From assembly GCF_000321225.1 (NCBI RefSeq), contig NW_004450584.1, forward strand, positions 710,794 to 774,793: a stretch of DNA of 64,000 bases, in the 5' to 3' direction. Position 1 is the first letter of the stretch; each line of letters begins with the position of its first letter. Shown here one piece after another: positions 46,903-59,184 of the stretch. Source of the stretch: Odobenus rosmarus divergens (Eukaryota > Chordata > Mammalia > Carnivora > Odobenidae). A model generated the notes under the pieces. The model searched no databases. It was not told where the DNA came from and worked only from the letters and a program-made list of their open reading frames with translations. A program made the translations under genes and the position numbers.

Positions 46903-49795
46903 GTAAGTCTTCACTGGTGTCTCAGCAGAAAAGCACCTTCTCTTCAGGGATGTATTGCTTGGGAAACATGGATGCGGGCTGCTCTATAACAGGTTGATCG
47001 GACAGAGTAGAGGGTAGAGAATGGAGGAGACAGTATATGAAGTGCTTGGAAGCAGGAGATACTACCTTCTACTAGTAAGGTATTTATGACTACAGAATTA
47101 GAGATTCTTGGAGTTGAAAGAAACCCTAGGGATTGTTCAGCTCAGTCCCCCACTGAGGGAAACACTTGCTTCTCAGACACTCACATGGATAGTCACTGGT
47201 TTCACGTGTGGACATTCCGAGCACACCAGCCATTGCTGCACAATGTGGCCGCTGCATTAGGGGAGAGTTCTTATTTCTACGCAGCACCTTCTTTGGTTTC
47301 TGTGTGTCGGTCCTTGTTCTGCTCCCCAGGGCTCTGCTGAGAGGTGTTGATCTCAATTTCCCAGAGACAACACTCATGCTCTAGGCCTTCTCGTCTCTTG
47401 CCTGGACATCTCTAAATTCTCAAAAAGGATGTGGCTTCACATCTTCACCTATGTAGTCATGCTGTCCTAGGGAAGGGCTTTTCTGTTCATGTCCCTGTTT
47501 GAAGTACTGAACCTGCTACTCCTAAAGATGTACGGTGGACTGTAACTGTCGGGGGTGGGGCGGGGGGCTCTGACTTCCTTATGTTTCTGGCCATCACATC
47601 AGATCACAAGTTCATATTGGAATTTTGCAGCAAATAATAGTGTGAAATTCTGGTGTGTTTTCTAACATTAACAGCCAAATCTCTGTGGACCCCAACTGGG
47701 TGTCTTACAAGTCAATTCAGTTTTGACACTATGTACTCAGAGGTAGCACAGACCCCACAGGGTAAGGGCCTAGTCCTGCACCCTCCCCACACTGGCAATA
47801 TCAGATACCAATGCAAGTTACTTGTGCCTCTTTCTGACTCAGCTATGAACTGCGGGTTTCCAGAATTCTCTCCTCAGCTTTGAAAATTTGCCAGAACAGC
47901 TCACAGAAATCAGGGAAACACAACTTCCATTTACATTTATTATAAAAGGTATTACAAGAAATACAAATAAACAGCCAGATGAAGAGTCATATAGGGTGAG
48001 GTCCAGAAGGGTCTGGAGCACAGGAGCTTCTGTCCCCATGTAGTTGGGGCATTTCACACTCCCGGCATATGGATGCATTCACCAACGCAGAAGGTCTCCA
48101 AATCTCCTTGTTCAAGAGATTTTATAGAGTTCAGGCTGATCAAGAGATCAGCCTTCCTCCTTTCTCCTTCCTCAAGGTTGGTGGATGGGCTGAAATTTCC
48201 ACTTTGCAAATCACTTGATCATTCTGGTGACCAGCCCCATCCTAAGGCCGTCTATGGGAGCCACCTTCAGTCACCTCATTACTATCAACTCAGGTGTGAT
48301 CAGAAGGGGCTCCTTTGAATAGCAAAAGAGACTGCTCCACTTAGGACATTCCAAGGGTTTTAGAATCTCTGTGCCAGGAACTGGGGACAAAGACTAAACA
48401 TTTCTCATTATGACACAAAAATATCTACTGATAATTATGTACTTAAACATGTATCATGGCTCTTCCATGACCTTTACATGGATTGCCTCAGCTGACCTCA
48501 TAAAAATTATGCCAAGTCGATATCCGTGTCTCCAGAATGAAGCCAAGAGAGCTTAAGACCTTTGCCCAAGGACACCTGGATAGAAGGCAGGGGAACCCAT
48601 GCAGACACAGCCCAGTGCGACCCCCTGCCTACTCCCTTAACTCCAGGGAAATACTGACTCATGATGTGTTGCTGGTGGGCTTTCTAGGCGGCTTCTACAT
48701 CCTGCTCTCTCTGACCTGTGTGGGCCTCACATTCAGCTCTGCTAAATTTCATTTTATCTTTCTTCTGAGGGATTGTTTAGGCATTTTTGGATTGTGATTC
48801 TGTCATTGTTACCTCTACCTACAACAAGCAAACTGTAAATGTCTTCATTCACATTAGTGATACAAATACCAACCAGATGAGCACCAAGACAAAATACAGC
48901 AGGAAGGGCCTTTAATGAGGAATAATCCATTAATTCATCATTACAACCTACATATGTTCACAACACTCTGATACCCTTCTCCCTGTCCCATCAACACATC
49001 CTCACATATCACTGTATCTCTTTCCTTGAAAAACCCCATCTTCCACGCCTCCGTGCCCTCTCCTTATTACTCCACCTCAGCAGTTTGGCTTCTGCTACTC
49101 CTGGTTTGTTCCACGGACATCTTTTGGCCCCTTTATTTCTGGGCGTCCTCGGGGCTCACTTGTAGGTGTTGACAGTGGCAGTGAGTAAGACAGACCAAGA
49201 GTCAGTTTTCACAAACACTCTTAGGGGGGCAGCAGACACTGGATAATAGACAAACCATATACGATACCTGTAAGTGGGATAACAAAAACTGGAGTTGACA
49301 CTGAGGCCTGCTTTCTTGCCCAAGTGTTCAGCAAACGCCTCTTGAGTGACATAGGATCAGGTACTAACTGAAGTCAAAGTGTGAGCCATGAAGGAGCCAG
49401 GGGAAAAAAAATACTCCAGGGAAAGAATAGAAGTGAAGAGGCTCAGAGCACAGACTCTCAGTTGGCCCTCAGTGAGCCTGGTTCTGACTTATACATCCTT
49501 CCCAGTCTCTATTTTAGTTGATATCTGTTGCCTATAATTCTGCTCATCATCTTCCTGAAACTCTTCTCTCTTGTTTTGGGGGCATTGCTCAGTCTTTCCT
49601 GCTAATTTTATAGCTTCTGCTTCTCTGGGTCCTACATTGACTTCTCTTCCTGTGGTCTGGGGATTTCACCACTGGTTTTCTTTTTCACTGATGTTGGTAC
49701 ATTCCCTGGGAACTTTTATATGCTCCTTGGCTTCAAAAACAATGTGTATAGAGATGGCTCTGAAAACAGGTCTTAAACCCAAGTATAGCTCATTA
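46903..49795. other. NLRP3 intron 6, no further exon seen
   Basis: No LRR-like frame between splice sites on the + strand. 48470-48620 resembles MIR ('gagcttaagacctttgccca'). The rest is unique-looking. Confidence 0.6.
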
Positions 49796-50162
49796 GCTTT
49801 TTTTTTTTTTAAATAGATTTCTATGCCTTAGAGCAGTTTTAGATTCACAGCAGGATTGGGAGGAAGGTATCGAGATGTCCCACATGCCCTCTGCCCCTAC
49901 ACATGCATAGCCTCCCCCATTATCAACACCACTGACCAGAGTGATACATTCATTACAGTTGATGACTGAATGACATATAATACGCAAAGTGCACAGTTTA
50001 CACTGGCATTCGCTCTTGGTTATGTACATCATATGAGTTTGGGCAAGTGTAAAATGACATTTATCTACTACTATAGTATTACAGAAAGTACTTTCACTGC
50101 CCCCAAATCCTCTGTGCTTGGACTCTTCATCCCTCCCTTTTGCTAATCCCTAGCAACTCCTG
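49796..50162 (-). mobile_element. Old L1 3' UTR, outer element of the nest (3' piece)
   Basis: Antisense old-L1 3' UTR ('agcagttttagattcacagc', 'cctcccccattatcaacacc', 'gctaatccctagcaactcct') after a T tract. The same kind of element seems to resume at 61369. Confidence 0.7.
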
Positions 50163-51530
50163 TTTTTTTGTTTGTTTTGTTTTTTAATTGAAGTAGAGTT
50201 CACACACGATGTTATATTAATTGTAGGTGTACCACAAAATGATTTGACAATTCTATACATGATGCTATGCTCACCATGATAAAGTCACCATGCAAAGTTA
50301 TTACAATTTTATTGACTGTATTCTCTATGCTGTACTTTTCATCCCCATAACTAATTTATTTTATAACCAGAAGTTATCCCCTTCACCTATTTTGCTCAAC
50401 CTCCCCCAACCTCCCCCATCCTCTGGGAACCACCAGTTTGTTCCCTATATTTATGATTCTGTTTCTGTTTTTGTTGGTTTCCTGATTTGTTTTGTTTTTT
50501 AGATTCCATATATAAGTGAAATCATATATATTAAATAGGATAGTTTTTCTCAATTTCTCTTTCCGTTCCTTCATTATTAGTGTATAGAAATGCAACCAAT
50601 TTCTGTATATTAATTTTGTATCCTGCAACTTTACTGAATTCATTTATCAGTTCTAATAGTTTTTTTTTTTTTGTGGATTCTTTAGGGTTTTCTATATATA
50701 GTGTCATGTGATTGGCAAATAATGAAAGTTTTTCTTTTTCCTTACGACTTTGGATTCGGATTCCTTTTTTTTCCCTTGTCTGATTGCTGCAGCTAGGACT
50801 TCCAGTAATATGTTGAATAAAAGTGGTGAGAGTGGACATTCTTGTCTTATTCCTGGTCTTAGAGGAAAAGTTCTCAGTTTTTCACAATTGAATATGATGC
50901 TAGCTGTGCTTTTCATATATGGCCTTTATTATGTTGAGGTGTATTCTCTCTAAATCCACTTCGTTGGGAGTTTTTATCATGAATGGATGTTGGATTTTTC
51001 TGCATGTATTGAGATGACCATATAGTTTTTGTTCTTTCTCTTGTTAATGTGATGTATCACATTGCTTGGTTTGTAAATATCGAAGCACTTTTGCATCCCT
51101 GGATAAATCCTACTTGACCATGATGAATGATTTTTTAATATATTGTTGAGAATTTTTTCATCTATGTTCATCAGGGATATTGGCCCTGTAGTTCTCTCTC
51201 TCTCCCTCTCTTTTTTTTTTGGTAGTGTCTTTGTCTGGTTTTGGTATCAGAGTAATGCTGGCCTCAGGGAATGAATTTGGAAGTTTTCCTTCCTCTTCTT
51301 TTGTTTGGAATATTTTGAGAGAAATAGGCAATACTCTTCTTTAAATGTTTGGTGGAATTCACCTGTGAAGCTATCTGGTCCTGGACTTTTGTTTGTTGGT
51401 AATTATTTGAATACTGATAAAATTTCATTAATTGGTCGGTTCAAATTTTCTATTTCTTCCTGATTCAATTTTGGACACTTATGTTTCTAAGAATTTATCC
51501 ATTTCTTATCCATTTATCCATTTCTTATCC

Positions 51531-51773
51531 AATTTTTTTTCTTTTATACTTTTCTTACTTCTAGTTATGGCTTTTTCTTTCTACTGAAAGCAACCCCTTT
51601 AACATTTCTTGTAAGGTTGGTATAGTGGTGATGAACTCCTTTAACTTTTGTTCATCTGGGAAATAGTGGCTCTCTTTCTATTCTGAATGATAATCTTGCC
51701 AGGTAGAATATTCTTGATTGCGGAGTGTTTCCTTCCAGCATTTTAAATTAATCATGTCACTATCTTCTGGCCT
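51531..51773 (-). repeat. Misplaced duplicate of the L1-A linker segment
   Basis: 243 bases matching 54114-54355 with three substitutions plus a one-base T-run difference. It sits inside the ORF2 RT region: the L1 text 'aagaatttatccatttctta' breaks before it and 'ttataggttgtccaatttgt' resumes after it. A short 'atccatttcttatcc' stutter precedes it. Confidence 0.92.
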
Positions 51774-52168
51774 TTCTTATAGGTTGTCCAATTTGTTGGC
51801 ATATAAGTTTTCATAAAATTCTCTTATACTCATTTATACTTCTGTGTTGTCAGTTGTTATTTCTCCTTCATTTCTGATTTCATTTATCTGAGTCTCCTTC
51901 CTCTCTTGATGAGCCTGCCTAAGGGTTTATTAATTTTATTTATAGTTTCAAAGAATCAGCTCCTGGTTTCATTGATCTTTTCCACTGTTTTTTTTTTTGT
52001 CTCTAATTTATTTGTGCTCTAATCTTTATCATTTCCTTATTTCTACTAGCTTTTAGCTATGTTATTTCATCTTTTTCTTGCTCTTTCAGGTGTTAGGTTA
52101 GGTTGTTTATTTGAGATTTTTCTTGTTTCTTGAGGTAGGCTTGTATTGCTATTAAGTTTTCTCTTAGA

Positions 52169-52372
52169 GGGGCGCCTGGGTGGCTCAGTCGGTTAAGCGT
52201 CTGCCTTCGGCTCAGGTCATGATCCTTGAGTGCCGGGTCGGGCCCCACAAGTCTGGCTCCCTGCTCAGTGGGGAGTCTGCTTCTCCCTCTCCTTCTGCCC
52301 CTCCCCCTTCTCCTTCTCTCTCTGTCTCTCTCTCATTCACTCTCTCAAATAAATAAATAAAATCTTTAAAGA
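52169..52372 (+). mobile_element. CAN-SINE, sense, in L1-A
   Basis: Complete SINE starting ggggcgcctgggtggctcag and ending aaataaataaataaaatctt. Perfect direct repeats aagttttctcttaga at 52154-52168 and 52373-52387. Confidence 0.97.
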
Positions 52373-53540
52373 AAGTTTTCTCTTAGAACAGCCTTTGCTG
52401 CATCCCAAAGATTTTGGATTATTGTGTTTTCATTTCCATTTGTCTCCATGTTTTTTTTTTTTTTTTAATTTCCTCTTTGATTTCTTGGTTGACCCATTCA
52501 TTGTTTAGGAGAATGTTGTTTAACCTCCATGTATTGGTGTTCTTCCCAGATTTTTTCTTATAATTGATTTCTGGTTTTATACTGTTGTGGTCAGAAAAGA
52601 TGCTTGATATAACTTCAAACTTCTTAAATTTATTGGTATTTGTCTTGTGGAGAATGTTTTATATGCACTTGAAAAGAATGTGTATTCTGCTGTTTCCGGG
52701 CAGAACGTTCTGTATATATGTGTTAGCTCTGTTTGGTCCAACGTGTTGTCCAAAGCCACTGTTTTCTCATTGATTTTCTGTATGGATGATCTATTCATTG
52801 GTGTAATTGGAGTGTTAAAATCCCCTATTATTATTGTATCACACTCATTTCTCCCTCTATGTCTGTTAATAACTGCTTTACTTTTTAGGTATTCCTATAC
52901 TGGGTGCATAGATATTGACAATTGTTATATCCCCTTGTTGGATTGTTCCCTTTATCATTATATAGTGCCTTTTGTTTTTTTGTTACAATCTTTGCTTTAA
53001 AGTTTGTTTTGTCAGATACAAGTATTACTACCCTGGCTTTTTTTTTTCTTTTTCTATTTGCATGGTATATTTTTCACTTTTAGCCTGTATGAGTCTTTAG
53101 GTCTGTAGTGAGTTTCTTGCAGGCAATATGTAGATGGGTCTATTTTTTTTTTTTATTCATTCAGTCAACCCATGTCTTTTGATTGGAGTACTTAGTCCAT
53201 TTACATTTAGAGTAGTTATTGATAAGCATGCATTTATTTCCATTCTGTTATTTGTTTTCTGGTTGTTTTTGTAGTTCCTTTCTTGTCCTTTTGCTCTCTT
53301 CCCTTGTGGTTTGATGGCATTCTTTAGTGTTACGTTTAGATTAATTTCTTTTTTTGTGTGTGTATTTATTATAGGTTTTTGATTTGTAGTTACCATGAGA
53401 TTCATATATAGCATCTTATGTGTATAGCAGCCTATATTAAGTTGATGGTTGCTTGAGTTCGAACGCATTCTAAAAGCACTACATTTTTACTCCCCCTTCC
53501 ATGTTGTATGTATATGATATCATATTTTATCTCTTTTTTA

Positions 53541-53746
53541 TTTTTTAAAAAATTTTAAAAAGATTTTATTTATTTATTTGACAGAGAGAGACACAGCAAG
53601 AGAGGGAACACAGGCAGGGGGAGTGGGAGAGGGAGAAGCAGGCTTCCCGCGGAGCAGGGAGCGCGATGCGGGGCTCGACCCCAGGACCCTGGGACCATGA
53701 CCTGAGCCGAAGGCAGATGCCCAACGACTGAGCCACCCAGGCGCCC
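53541..53746 (-). mobile_element. CAN-SINE, antisense, in L1-A
   Basis: 'gacagagagagacacagcaa' subfamily. Direct repeats tttatctctttttta at 53526 and 53747. Little diverged from the copy at 53887. Confidence 0.96.
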
Positions 53747-53886
53747 TTTATCTCTTTTTTTAGTTTGTGTAACTCTTGACTGATATTTGTATCATTTTTA
53801 GTAATTGATTTTACTGCTTTCATGCTTTAACCTTCATACTGACTTATAAGTGATTAGTCTACTACCTTTACTGAATGTTTCCTTTT

Positions 53887-54089
53887 TTTTTAAATTTTTT
53901 TTTTTAAAGATTTTATTTATCTGACAGTGAGAGACACAGCGAGAGAGGGAACACAAGCAGGGGGAGTGGGAGAGGGAGAAGCAGGCTTCCCGCGGAGCAG
54001 GGAGCCCGATGCGGGGCTCGACCCCAGGACCCTGGGACCATGACCTGAGCTGAAGGCAGACGCTTAATGACTGAGCCACCCAGGCGCCC
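53887..54089 (-). mobile_element. CAN-SINE, antisense, in L1-A
   Basis: Same subfamily and orientation as the SINE 140 bases upstream. Direct repeats ctgaatgtttcctttt at 53871-53886 and 54090-54105. Confidence 0.96.
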
Positions 54090-54113
54090 CTGAATGTTTC
54101 CTTTTATCTGTGA

Positions 54114-54355
54114 AATTTTTTTCTTTTATACTTTTCTTACTTCTAGTTATGGCTTTTTCTTTCTACTGAAAGCAACCCCTTTAACATTTCTTGTAAGGTT
54201 GGTATAATGGTGATGAACTCCTTTAACTTTTGTTCATCTGGGAAATAGTGTCTCTCTTTCTATTCTGAATGATAATCTTGCCAGGTAGAATATTCTTGAT
54301 TGCGGAGTGTTTCCTTCCAGCATTTTAAATAAATCATGTCACTATCTTCTGGCCT
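54114..54355 (-). repeat. Original copy of the duplicated L1-A segment
   Basis: The same stretch in L1-B (about 59390-59575) also lies upstream of ORF2, so this copy is in the normal L1 place and the one at 51531 is the intruder. Confidence 0.88.
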
Positions 54356-55704
54356 GAAACCCTTTTGCTGAAAATTTTAAAAATTTTCTTTACCATTACT
54401 TTTTTGTCATTTAAATTGTTATGAGTACTTGTGTGAATGTCTTTAGGTTCATCTTGTTAGGAACTCTCTGTGCTTCCTGGACCTGGATGTCTGTTTCCTT
54501 CCCCAGATTAGAGAATTTTTCAGCTCTTATTTCTTCACCTATGTTCTTGTTCTTCTTCTGGGAACCCTAGAATGTGAACGTTATGCTTGAAGATGTTGCT
54601 GAGTTCCTTTCACCTATTGTAATTTTTTCTTTTTCTTTTTTCTTCTTACTGTTCAGCTTGGTTGCTTTCCATTACCTTGTCTTCCAGATTGTTGATCCAT
54701 TCCTCTGCATCCTTAAATCTGCTGTTGATTCCCTCTGCTGTATTTTTTATTTCAGCTATTGAATTCTTTATCTCTGGCTTGTTCTTTTTTATATTTTCTA
54801 TCTTTTTGTTGAGTTTCTCACCAAGTTCATCCATTCTTTTCTCAAGTCCTGTGAGTATCTTTATGACTGTTACTTTGAATTCTTTATCAGGCATATTGCT
54901 TACTTGTGTTTTATTTATCTCTTTTGCTATAAATTTGTCTTATTCTTTCATCTGGGGCATATTCCTTTTTCTCCTCATTTTGTCTGACTGTCTGTGTTGG
55001 TTTCTATGTATTAAGGAGGTCGGCTACATCTCCTGGTCTTGAAAGTAGTGACCTTGTGTAGAAAAGATCCTGTGATTCCCTATGATGCAGTGCTCCTGGT
55101 GAACAGAACCAGGCATTCCAGGTGTGTTCTTCTATGTGGGCTGCATACACCTTCTTGTGCCTGTTGTGGGTGCAGTGGATAGGGTTTGGTTCCTGCTCTG
55201 TTGAGGGACCTTCTGAGGCTGCTGCAGGCTCATAGGTAGGTGGGGTCAACAATTAGGTTAGTTTTCTGGACTTAGCCTCTCTGCCACAGATGTGGGTGCA
55301 TGGAAAGGCAGGACATTCTTCCTGTGCAGCCAGCTGATAGGCTTAGCTGCTGAAACTGGCTACACTGGTGTGCAGGGTTATTTCCCTATCTCCCCAGGGC
55401 AAGAGTCACCTCAGAGTGGTGCAGGACCCTGCTGGGGCTGCTTGCTGGTTGTGGTGGGGCAGCTGCTTTGGATGGACACTTGCTGAGGGGGGTGATTTGG
55501 ATGTCGTGGGTCTGTAGGGGAACACAGCAGGGCATGCATTGTTAGCAAGATAGGTGGAGAATGTTAGTGCTGGCTCCGGCTAGTTTTCAGAGAAATGGTG
55601 CCCGCTAACACTCTTACTCTCAGAGAAATCTTCTGAAGACCACTGGCCCTCCAGCACATGATCTTAGATAAGTAAATAAATCTCTTTCACGTATACCCCA
55701 GGCA

Positions 55705-55882
55705 CTTTTTAAAAAAGAGCTATTTATTTATTTATTTTAAAGAGGGGGAGGGGCAGAGGGAGAGGCAGAGAATCTCAAGCAGACTCCCCACTGAGTGTGG
55801 AGCCCAACACAGATCTCAATCTCACAACCTTGAGACCATGACCTGAGCCAAAAACCTAGTGAACCGCCCAGGCTCCCCCCAT
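55705..55882 (-). mobile_element. CAN-SINE, antisense, diverged
   Basis: 'gagctatttatttatttatt', 'gactccccactgagtgtgga', 'gaccatgacctgagccaaaa', gccaggctcccc-type head. In the L1-A 5' region. Confidence 0.88.
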
Positions 55883-55973
55883 CCAGCAGACACTTTTCGA
55901 CTTCTGCTTTTGTGCTGTGTTTTGGGCTAAATTATCTTTTATGCTGGCTATTTAAAAGAAAATATTTTTAAGT

Positions 55974-56151
55974 TGGGGCACCTGGATGGCTCAGTCTGGT
56001 AAATGTCTTGACTCTTGATTTCTGCTCATGTCATGATCTCATGGGTTGTGGGATTGAGCCCGCATTGGGCTTCCTGCTCAGCAGGGAGTCGGCTTGGGGT
56101 TCTTTCCCTCTCCCTCTGCCCCTTCTCCCGCCGGTGCTCTCTCTGTCTCTC

Positions 56152-56191
<40 letters not shown>

Positions 56192-56210
56192 AATCTTTAA
56201 AAATATTAAA
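55974..56210 (+). mobile_element. CAN-SINE, sense, with expanded (TAAA)n tail
   Basis: Starts ggggcacctggatggctcag. The tail has about ten aaat repeats at 56154-56193. A short antisense SINE follows at once. Confidence 0.93.
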
Positions 56211-56211
56211 A

Positions 56212-56308
56212 TTTTTTTTTTAAATTAATCTCTACACCCGACATGGGGCTCAAACTCACAAACCTATCAAGAATCACACACTCTTCTGAGCCAGCCAGGT
56301 ACCTCTAT
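56212..56308 (-). mobile_element. Short tRNA-derived SINE, antisense
   Basis: T tract, 'aattaatctctacacccgac', 'gagccagccaggtacctc'. Back to back with the preceding sense SINE. Confidence 0.82.
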
Positions 56309-56961
56309 AGTGCTGGTTATTTTAGGGCAAGGATTAAATTTTCCATTGTCCTCTGGCTCTCCTAAAGTTGAGTCTGCTGATTTTTAAAGTGCCAAGAGTT
56401 AAGCTCCACTGACTTTCAAAGTCAGATGTTATGGTTACTTGTCTTCCCAGTTTGAGTCCCCCATGCTTGTGGTGTCCCTTTCATTTGTGGTTAGACTTGC
56501 CAGGCATTTGATTCTGAACTGTGCCTCCATGCCTGCTATCTGTTTCCATGTTGCCTCCTCTCTATGGAATGTCTTTTCCACCAGTTTTCCAATTATTTTC
56601 AGAGTTTTAGTTGTATAGATGTATCTGTTGCTGTGTCCATGGTACAAGATGAACTCAGGATCCTCTTACACCATCATCTTTTTTTTAAAGTTTTCATTTA
56701 AATTCCAGTTAGTTAACATACAGTGTAATATTAGTTTAAGGTGTACAATATAGTGATTCAGCACTTCCATACAACAGTCATTGCTCATCACAACAAATGC
56801 ACTCCTTAATCCCCATCACTTATTTACCTCATCCCCTCACCCATCTCCCTTCTGGTAACCATCAGTGTTTCTCTATAGTTAAAAGTCTGTTTCTTGGTTT
56901 GTTTCTCTCTCTCTTTTTTTCCTTTGCTCATTTGTTTTGTTTCTTAAATTCCACACATGAG

Positions 56962-57160
56962 GGATGCCTGGGTGGCTCAGTTGGTTAAGCATCTGCCTTC
57001 AGCTCAGATCATGATCCCAAGGTCCTGGGATTGAGTCCCACATTGGGCTCCTTACTCAGCAGGGAACCTGCTTCTCCCTCTGCCTGCAGCTCCCCCTGCT
57101 TGTGCTCTCTCTCTCTTTCTCTGACAAATAAATAAATAAAATCTTTAATTAAAAAAAACC
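56962..57160 (+). mobile_element. CAN-SINE, sense, in L1-B
   Basis: Starts gggatgcctgggtggctcag and ends aaataaataaataaaatctt. Flanked by acacat-containing short repeats. Confidence 0.93.
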
Positions 57161-58962
57161 CTACACATAGTGAAACTATATATGGTATTTGCCTTTCTCT
57201 GACTGACTTATTTCACTTAGCACAATACTCTTTAGCTCCATCCATGTCATTGCAAATGGCAACATTTCATTCTTTTTTATGGTTGAATAATATTAAATTG
57301 TATATCTATACCACATCTTGTTTAGCCATACATCAGTCAATGGACATTTGGGCTGTTTCCATCATTTGGGTATTGTAGATAATGTTGCTATAAACATCAG
57401 GATGCTTGTGTCCCTTTGAATTAGTATTTTTGTATCCTTTGGGTAAATACCTAGTAGTGCAATTGCTGGATCATAAGGTAGTTCTATTTTTAACTTTTTG
57501 GGGAATCTCCATACTATTTTGTAAAGTGGCTGTACCAGTTTGCATTCCCACCAACAGTTTAAGAGGGTTCCCTTTTCTCCACATCCTCACCAACACCTGT
57601 TGTTTCTTGTGTTGATTTTAACCATTCTGACAGGTGTGAGGTGGTATCTCATTGTAGTTTTGATTTGTATTTCCCTGATGACGAGTGATGTTGAACATCT
57701 ATTCACGTGTCTATTGGCCATCTGTGTCTTCTTAGGAAAAACATTGATTCATGTCTTCTGCCCATTTTTAAAGTGGATTATTTGTTTTTTGGGTGTTGAG
57801 TTTGAGAAGTTCTTTATAGATTTTGGATACTAACCCTTTATCAGATATGTTATTTGCAAATATCTTCTCCTATTCCATAGGTTGCCTTTTAGTTTTCATG
57901 ATCGTTTCCTTTGATGTGCAGAAGCTTTTTATCTTGATGAAGTCCCAATAGTTTATTTTTGCTTTTGTTTCCCTTGCCTCAGGAGACATATCTAGAAAGA
58001 AGTTGCTATGGCTGACCAAAGAGGTTATTGCCAGTGTTCTCTTCTAGGATTTTTTATGGTTTCAGGTCTCACATTTAAGTCTTTTATCCATTTTGAATTT
58101 ATTTTTGTGTATGGTATAATTAAGTGGTCCAGTTTCATTTTTCTGCATGATGTTGTGTACTTTTCCCAACACCATTTGTTGAAGAGACTTTTTTCCAATG
58201 GATATTCTTTACTGCTTTGTTGAAGATTAGTTGACCATAGAGTTGTAGGTTCATTTCTGGGTTTTCTATTCTGTTCCATTGATCTATGTGTCTGTTTATG
58301 TGCCAGTACCGTGCTGTTTTGATCACAGCTTTGTAATATAACTCGAAGTCCAGAATTGTGATGCCTCCAGCTTTGCTTTTCTTTTTCAAGGTTGCTTTGG
58401 TTATTCAGGGTCTTTTGTTACTCCATACCACCAATCTTTTTGTATTTTTTGATGCCTGATTTGTGACCTAATATGTGATCTATTGTGGAGATATCTCATT
58501 TGCATTTGAAAAGCATGTGTATTGTGCTGTTTAAGGATGCAATGTCTGAATATATCTGTGAAGTTCATCTGGTCCAGTGTGTCATTCAAAGCCATTGTTT
58601 CCTTGTTGATTTTCTGCTTAGATGATCTGCCCATTGTTGTGAGTGGGGTGTTAAAGTCCCCTACTATTATTGTATTATTAGCAATTAGTTCCTTTATGTT
58701 CGTTATAAATTGTTTTATATATCTAGGTGCTCCCATGTTAGGTGCATAATATTTATAATTGTTAGATCTTCATGATGGATTGTCCCCTTTATTATGATAT
58801 AGTGCCCTTCTTTTCTCTTGTTACAGTCTGTTTTAAAATCCAGGTGTCCAATATAAATATTGCTACTCCAGTTTTCTTTGGCATCCAGTTGGGTGATAAA
58901 TGTTTCTTCACCCCCTCACTTTCAATCATCAGGTGTCTTTAGGTCTAAAATGAGTCTTTGTA

Positions 58963-59184
58963 CTGTAGAACAAATTAAGGGTTGCTGGAGGTGTGGTGGG
59001 TGGGGGGGGATGGGCTAAATGGGTGATGGGCATTAAGGAGAACACTTGGTGGGATGAATACTGGGTGATATATGTGTGTTGAATCACTAAATTCTACTCC
59101 TGAAACCAATACTACACTATATGTTAACTAACTTGAATTTAAATAATAATAAAAGATAAAATGGAAATAAGAAAAACTTGAAAA
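58963..59184 (+). mobile_element. Short L1 3'-end insertion, sense, inside L1-B
   Basis: L1 3' UTR end with 'gggatgggctaaatgggtga', 'gggtgatatatgtgtgttga', aataataaaag and an A-rich tail, in opposite orientation to its host. Approximate direct repeats aaaatgagtctttgta at 58947 and aaaatgtgtctcttgta at 59185. Confidence 0.9.

Larger units (their letters stand above)
50163..56680 (-). mobile_element. L1-A: near full-length antisense L1
   Basis: Read in reverse from 3' to 5': T-rich tail and 3' UTR (50163-50530), ORF2 RT (about 50530-52400), endonuclease (52400-53470), linker, ORF1 with a coiled-coil frame (54646-54894, L-E-K-R-M-D-E-L pattern), then a 5' UTR. It ends at 56671-56680 as ccatcatctt; the reverse complement aagatgatggtgtaagagga matches the usual L1 5' start. 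Several SINEs are inserted, ORFs are broken, and an internal segment is duplicated. I see no intact ORF, so it should be immobile. Confidence 0.88.

Noticed and set aside
52169..52372. tRNA genes suggested by heads such as ggctcagtcggttaagc
   Set aside because: They are heads of CAN-SINEs with CT-rich bodies, A-rich tails and target duplications. No intact cloverleaf as a separate gene.
54646..54894. Coiled-coil protein frame on the minus strand as an independent gene
   Set aside because: It is part of L1-A ORF1 by position and sequence character.
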